Both the position numbers and the translations under genes were made by a program. A stretch of 64,000 nucleotides of DNA from positions 868,001 to 932,000 of the forward strand of contig BCKK01000006.1 in assembly GCA_001600615.1 (NCBI GenBank), in the 5' to 3' direction. Shown piece by piece: positions 55,848 through 64,000 of the stretch. Position 1 is the first letter of the stretch, and each line of letters starts with the position of its first letter. Source of the DNA: Dioszegia crocea. Its lineage: Eukaryota; Basidiomycota; Tremellomycetes; Tremellales; Bulleribasidiaceae. The notes under the pieces are model-generated. The model saw only the letters and a list, made by a program, of their open reading frames with translations, was not told the origin of the DNA and did no database searches.

Positions 55848-58376
55848 CTAGCTACATTCCAGACTCTGCATCGAAATTGGATCATGCGGCTGATCATTCT
55901 TATCCGTGGCGATATTTTCGATTGATCGGACAACTTCCATCCCGCCGGTAACTTTCCCAAAGATTCTATACGGCCATCAGCACTTCGTCTTCTTGTCCAT
56001 ACTGCAAAGAACTCACGTATGCTTATTGTTGAGCCAGTCGCAAGGGATGGTAGTGATGAAAAATTGTGAACCGTTGGTTTTTGGTCCAGCATTAGCCATG
56101 GCGAGCATATATGGCTGAGCGAAGTTGACCTTTGAGGAGAATTCGTCTTCGAACGTTCCACCCCAGATGGATTCTCCACCTGTTCCGTCTCCTAGTGGAT
56201 CTCCAGTCTGGATCATCTTAACATTGTCAGCTTGGGTCGTTTCCAATGAATGTTGCCAACCAGCTTACGAATTTCTTGATGACTCTGTGGAATATCAAGC
56301 CGTTGTAATAGCCATTCTTGATATGAGTGACGAAATTCTCGACAGTCTTGGGAGCGACATCTGGGAACAGCTTGACGAACTACTAGTGTCAGCTTGTGGT
56401 CACCCGCATCGCATAGGCAGATAAAGCTTACAATATCCCCTTTGGTGGTATGTATCGTAGCGACCGTAGCTGAAGCTCTCGCCTTCTCAACAGGCTGCAC
56501 GTGTGTGCTCTGCTCTTCCCTCGTCGGCCTCTCGTTGAACACATCACGATCACCGCTCTTTTGATCACTGTCATCGTAAGCTTCTCTCTCGGCGCGTGAC
56601 GGCGAGTATTAACTTACGGTTCACCCTGCGCAAAGAGGTAGAATCGAGATTTGTTATAAGCCGTAGCGAAGATATGTGGATCTCTGGTCGCCTTGTCCTC
56701 CAGAAGTGGATTTGCCGATGCAGCCATGGCCTGAAATAGTCAGCGGACTATAAGACGGAAGCTTGAGGGAAACTCGCCAGTGTCGTGACACCCTTCTTTG
56801 CTGGTGCACCTTGATAGACCGCCAAATCGAGGAATCTCAGCGATTCATCCTTCCCAACCACCCTCGGCACCTTGTTCGTTACAGTATTGACAACTATACC
56901 GTTAGTCATCTACCTCTCAAATCAGCCAATTTCTGACCCACCTTTTATTCCCAACATCGTAGGGTACATTAAGAAATTCCCGCTCTCATCCCAAACAGCG
57001 CTAGCAGTCCGCAGCACCCCTCCCGGCCCAGCCTCATCCCGATCCAACTCCCGCTCCAGCGCCAAACGCCGCCCAAAGTCCATATCGTCCAATTGATACA
57101 CTGCCGTTCCGGCTTGTTGCATCTCTGAGGCAGCTTGGAGACTCTCGTCATACGTCCGTGTAAGTTTGCCAGTGAGGAAATTGAAGACGTGTACTGCGCG
57201 AGAGGGGAGGGCGAGGGTTGCGAAGTGGGTTTGGGAGGGTGAGAAGGAGAAGGAGGTGGGTATTGTTTTGGTCTGCCCCGTTAGCTATACAATTATGGGG
57301 ATTCGGTAGGGAGACACTAACCTTCTTGAACTGGAAGAGATCTGTTGAGGACTTGTACGCCCACATGCCTGCGACACTTGGCAGACCCCAGGGCTCGCTA
57401 GGCTGCCAGTACTCTACAAACCCGTCCTCATCTGCAGACACCACACAATCATACTTTGACGTATACTAAAGAGTCAGTCACAGTATCCACACTTCCTTCG
57501 AATGCTGGAAGACTCACAGCAATAGTATGCACCGGCGCCCGATGTATCTTGCCCAGCTCAAACAAAGGCTTCCCATCCCCTCTCCCGTCGTATATCCGAA
57601 TCATAGGTGAATCCACCTCTGACACAGCCAACAAAGTCTGACCTGCTCCAGGTTGATGTACCCAACAACAAGCCTTGGGCACAAAAGGGAATTTGAAAAT
57701 GTTGATCATGTCTAATAAAACCGTCAGCCCAACCTCAACGTGGAATGAGGGCAACATACCGAAATTGATCACGTCAAACACTCGTCCTTCTCCGCCTTCA
57801 CTACATGTCGCAAACAGCGTACCCTCTTCGCTCGCTGCAACAGCTACGATAGCCTTCAAGGATGTCCGGTAGTGCTTAACGAACTCTATCCCGCTTTCTT
57901 GCTTCTTCCATAGTTTTAAATGTCCGTCCACTGATGTTGTGAGGACGAATCCAGGTCTGAGCAGCATCAGCTTTAGTTGACAAATGCAATACACGTCACT
58001 GCAAGCTTACTTGGTCATAGTGACAAAATTGACAGTGTCACGGTGCATGAATGACTTGTAGTATCGATCCTGATCCGGCAGATGATCAAGAAATAGCTTC
58101 TCGTGGTGTAAGACTACATCGTCAGCTTGATTTCAGGAGACTCATCGTCCAAATACTAAACTCACCAGCCCTCTTCTTCCTTCGTCCATTAGACAGTACT
58201 ACATCCTCGCCTGCAGCAGTAGGCATGGGTCCAATCTCGTCGTCCGAGTCATCCTCCGGAGCGGGCATGGAGGGCCCAATGTCATCCTCGTCTTCGACAT
58301 TCCCGTTCGCTGAGCCAGCGGGAGAATCTGATCTGACGCGCTTTCGCGCTGCTGAAGAGGCGTCAGAGTCAGCCAT
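55848..58376 (-). CDS. PPWD1: PPWD1: WD40 and cyclophilin-type peptidyl-prolyl isomerase
   Basis: The start [19 protein letters not shown] at 58376 leads an acidic N-terminus with IGPMP-type motifs. WD40 repeats follow: [62 protein letters not shown] blade, and a long beta-propeller to [15 protein letters not shown]. The C-terminal third is a cyclophilin domain with [90 protein letters not shown]. The active-site pattern of Arg in FHRVI and the GSQFF motif are intact. PPWD1 is a spliceosome C-complex prolyl isomerase. The stop is TAG 55848-55850. A hypothetical gene separates it from DHX35, another spliceosome C-complex factor. Confidence 0.92.
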
Positions 58377-58654
58377 GATAGTATATGCAGATGTGATTTG
58401 GAGAAGAGAGCAGGAGAGCTTCACCCATATTTGGCTGGGCAATACAAATACCGGTAACGTAAGGCTGCCTGCCCGCAGAGTGGCACCCTAGTGGCACGGC
58501 ACCTCAATCACAATGCACAAATGATCTATTTTCTAGCGGACACATTCGCACTGTGCACACCCGTGCACCGAAGCTAGGCACTTTGTGCCATGAGCTACCC
58601 GATACATAAGATGCATTGTCGTGGGAATGCGCCCTTTGGCGGTCAGACATCGCA

Positions 58655-59203
58655 TCAATTGTGGGAACTGGAAGAAGCTCCCCGCGTGCGGCCTTTTCGG
58701 TCGACGATGCGCTCATGTCTGGTCCCCGTCTGCTCGTCCACGAGGATCATGTGTCGATACTCTTTCACAATCGCCCAGTCCTCGAAGCTCATCGCCCCTG
58801 GTTTTTGTGGGCAGCTGATCTGACAAAGCTTTCGGAGCACATCCACGAGGCTGAGGTCATCACCCACACAAGGACTACTTTTGTCTTTGCCCCTGTCGTC
58901 CTCCACCCCAACGACTCGTCCGAAATCCGTCCACTTCCATCCCGAAGCATTTGAATCGGAATCAGCCCTCTCCCCGACGGACAGCATCCACCCCGGCAAA
59001 CCTGTGCTTCCTGCTGACGCACTCTCGTCGCGCTGACGCTCGAACCTTCCAAACGTCATCTTGCATTCGTGTTCTCGGTCAGAGATACTGCAGTACCCGG
59101 TGACTCTCGATGGTGGCATGTCAGTAGCAGCGGTGAAAGTTGCGGATGCCCAACTCTTGAGCTCGGAGTCGAGCTCGGCAGCGGTGCGGGGTTTGGATGT
59201 CAT
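58655..59203 (-). CDS. Hypothetical protein, 182 residues
   Basis: I do not recognise this single-exon gene. Start MTSKPRTAAELDSELKSW is at 59203, the stop at 58655-58657. A mid-region ASGWKWTDFGRVVGVEDDRGKDKS and a C-terminal block MSFEDWAIVKEYRHMILVDEQTGTRHE may be a small alpha/beta domain. There is no signal peptide or membrane helix. Codon use is unremarkable. It lies between two spliceosomal genes on the same strand, which is suggestive but not evidence of function. Confidence 0.5.
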   Translation of the reverse strand: MTSKPRTAAELDSELKSWASATFTAATDMPPSRVTGYCSISDREHECKMTFGRFERQRDESASAGSTGLPGWMLSVGERADSDSNASGWKWTDFGRVVGVEDDRGKDKSSPCVGDDLSLVDVLRKLCQISCPQKPGAMSFEDWAIVKEYRHMILVDEQTGTRHERIVDRKGRTRGASSSSHN

Positions 59204-59662
59204 TGTGCGATCGTGCTAGTGTCTGGCGGATGAAAGTGAGTTGTGGCGTAGGTTCTGTGGATATTGCCCTGATGACGAGATGTATGGGACGCAGCGATTT
59301 GGTAGAGACGGGAAAGGGGAGGTCGCCACTCCCTCTGACTGGGTCAGGCTTCAGTAGACTGCCACGTACGTGTGCGTGTGCATCCTAGCCTGAAAGGAAC
59401 GGAACTAGGGATGATATTGATAAAAGGATAGTCATGCTCTCCGGCCGATGCGAGAGTCATTGATGGGCTGATGTACGGGCACGATATTTGAAACTGCGAG
59501 GGGTAACCTCGGCTGCCCGGTCATATTAGCTTCTCTCCGGCTCACTCTCGTTGTACGATGAGTTGTTCGTTCCGCGGTTCCGCTCGAAAAAGCAGCTGCG
59601 AATACCTTCGAACTGATCCATGTGCAGGCCCAACTGTTGCATGTTTGCGATGTAGCACAGTC
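59204..59662. other. Intergenic
   Basis: About 0.46 kb between the hypothetical gene start and the DHX35 stop, both minus strand. Nothing else is seen. Confidence 0.4.
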
Positions 59663-62662
<3,000 letters not shown>

Positions 62663-62929
62663 GGTGGTATACTTAATTTCTGTTAAGCTTATAGCGATAC
62701 CACAGCAACAGGCATCCTCAAAACCACACCCAGAATCGTCAACAATTCTGCTTCCGTAAGCTCTCGGTGGCAAGTTCCGGCGGAAAGGGGACCGTGCCTG
62801 GATCTCATAAAGCTGGCGATAAGGAATTTGCCGAAGAAGGAGGATGGATGAGGATGGATGCCATAGGTCAGGCCATTGCAACAATTCCTCAGCTACCGCA
62901 GCGACAGTGTGAGGTGTCAGCACTCAGCT

Positions 62930-64000
62930 ATGATTCGATCCGTCCTGAAAAAGCACAAAGACAGGAAGTTGACGCTGCTTGGCCGAGCGCTTCTCCTTGT
63001 GTCTGGAGAAGTTGTAGCCAATGCTGTCTGCTGGATTGCAGCAGCTCTTACTCTGGGTCAAGCGGATGGGCTTCTTGGCCTAGCGCTATTAGCTTGGGTA
63101 TGTTCTATCAGATGACTGATATTTTGGAGGCTGATCATTCAGACTATAGGACTTAGACATGGTGCGCTAATTAGCCTTGCTCCACTTATAGAGAGAGCGT
63201 ACTGATCTTTAGGTCTGGACGCAGATCACATCTCCGCTATAGATAACGCCACTAGGCAGCTGGTGTCTCTTGGTCAGCTACCCATAACATGTGGTGAGTT
63301 TATAATCAGGTCGACCGCCCAACTGTGAATCAGTGCTGATTACCGGGCAGGCCTGTGGTTCTCCCTTGGTCACTCGACAATCGTAATAGTGGTCAATATA
63401 GCCATAGCTATTAGGTGAGTCGATATTTGACTAAGCTAAAGGTTAGCGTGGATATATATGACAAGCTTGACGGTAGGTCTGATTCACTCCGTGAGGCTCA
63501 ATTCTGCGGGAGCTGATGTTTTAGGCGTCGGAACGATAGGCGGCTACATTGGCGCATCCGTCTCTGCCTTTTTCCTCTTCCTCATTGCTACCATCAACAC
63601 TGTCTTCCTCATTCGCGCCATCCGGGAGAGACGAGCTATGAAGCGCGCAGAGGCGGCAGGAGAAATTTACGAAGTCCCCGACGTGACCAAGATTCAAGGC
63701 GGAGGATGCCTCGTGCGGATTGTTGCCCCTTTACTGAGGGCGGTGGACAAGCCTTGGAAGATGTACCCCGTGGGCGTGCTTTTCGGATTTGGTGAGTTTG
63801 GACTTTCGCAGCGTCTGCTCCAACAATGAAGCTGACCAAATAGGCTTTGATACCGCCTCCTCTATAGCTCTACTGGCTATCTCGGCGATAGCGCAACGGG
63901 GAGCAAATGGTGAGGAAATCAGTCATGGCCGGATCGTGATTCTTCCCGTACGTGAGATTGGCCGATTCTATGTACATCATGGGATAATGAGAGCTAGGCT
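62930..64000 (+). CDS. NIC1: Nickel/cobalt permease NiCoT, truncated by the window end
   Basis: Start MIRSVLKKHKDRKLTLLGRA at 62930. Helices include LLLVSGEVVANAVCWIAAALTLG, then the NiCoT signature GLRHGLDADHISAIDNATR (HX4DH). After it come PITCGLWFSLGHSTIVIVV, GTIGGYIGASVSAFFLFLIATINTVF and FGFGFDTASSIALLAISAIA. The LGHSTVV- and GFDTATE-like motifs are family hallmarks of NicO/NiCoT importers, which supply Ni2+ or Co2+, for example to urease. The signature is split by two introns so that a 19-base microexon (63143-63161) encodes the first half. The gene continues beyond 64000; the last visible exon ends ...SHGRIVILP with a GTACGT donor at about 63949. Only the 5' ~270 residues are visible. 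Confidence 0.92.
63143..63161 (+). other. 19-nt microexon in the nickel permease gene
   Basis: The intron ending at 63142 (GTATGT...CATTCAG) and the one starting at 63162 (GTGCGC...TTTAG) leave an exon of 19 bases encoding TIGLRHG across a split Gly codon. Joined to the next exon it restores the HX4DH motif GLRHGLDADH. Skipping it would destroy the metal-binding motif and shift the frame. Confidence 0.75.

Overview
The window is from a fungal nuclear genome and looks like a basidiomycete yeast of the Tremellomycetes (Cryptococcus/Kwoniella/trichosporonoid relatives). The evidence is gene density of about one gene per 2 kb, nearly every gene broken by many ~50-60 nt GT-AG introns with a CTGAC/CTGAT branch site just before the acceptor, GC-rich coding, and protein sequences that read like Cryptococcus orthologues (FKBP12, eIF3d, perilipin, ferroportin). 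The assignment is inferred from sequence style, not from a database search. I see no tRNA, rRNA, transposon or CRISPR array.

Layout. 1-0.4 kb: four MluI cell-cycle boxes, probably the promoter of an S-phase gene to the left. 0.4-3.6 kb: diphosphoinositol polyphosphate phosphohydrolase and flavocytochrome b2, head to head. 4.1-6.1 kb: secreted GH18 chitinase-like protein. 6.5-11.4 kb: SLS1-like mitochondrial protein and an unrecognised Ser/Pro-rich protein. 12.5-14.5 kb: PHO84 phosphate/H+ symporter. 15.3-17.3 kb: dynactin p27 and a Qa-SNARE, head to head. 17.6-21.0 kb: a disordered protein and a ferric reductase. 21.8-27.0 kb: DPB11/TopBP1 and lipoate-protein ligase, head to head. 27.4-30.3 kb: TRAPP subunit TCA17/TRAPPC2L, a peroxiredoxin-like protein and a small membrane protein. 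30.7-36.5 kb: UTP17/WDR75 and eIF3d, head to head. 36.9-40.7 kb: three unrecognised genes, including a predicted permuted-papain-fold membrane protein. 41.1-44.3 kb: FKBP12 and ferroportin, head to head. 44.5-46.4 kb: a secreted glycoprotein and an apparently frameshifted gene. 46.8-49.4 kb: PUF6. 49.7-50.9 kb: perilipin. 52.0-55.5 kb: 2-oxoglutarate dehydrogenase E1. 55.8-62.7 kb: spliceosomal PPWD1, a hypothetical gene and the DEAH helicase DHX35. 62.9 kb to the end: nickel/cobalt permease, cut by the window edge.

Most genes are housekeeping functions with no single shared pathway. Recurrent themes are mitochondrial metabolism (CYB2, KGD1, AIM22, SLS1-like), metal transport (ferric reductase, ferroportin, NiCoT), ribosome biogenesis and translation (UTP17, eIF3d, PUF6) and splicing (PPWD1, DHX35). 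Seven compact head-to-head pairs (about 0.15-0.6 kb between start codons) suggest many shared bidirectional promoters. The least explained region is 36.9-40.7 kb. I did not find a clear multi-gene novel system. The strongest leads are the papain-like membrane protein, a candidate dual-targeted FKBP12, MCB boxes at DPB11, and a 19-nt microexon in the nickel permease.
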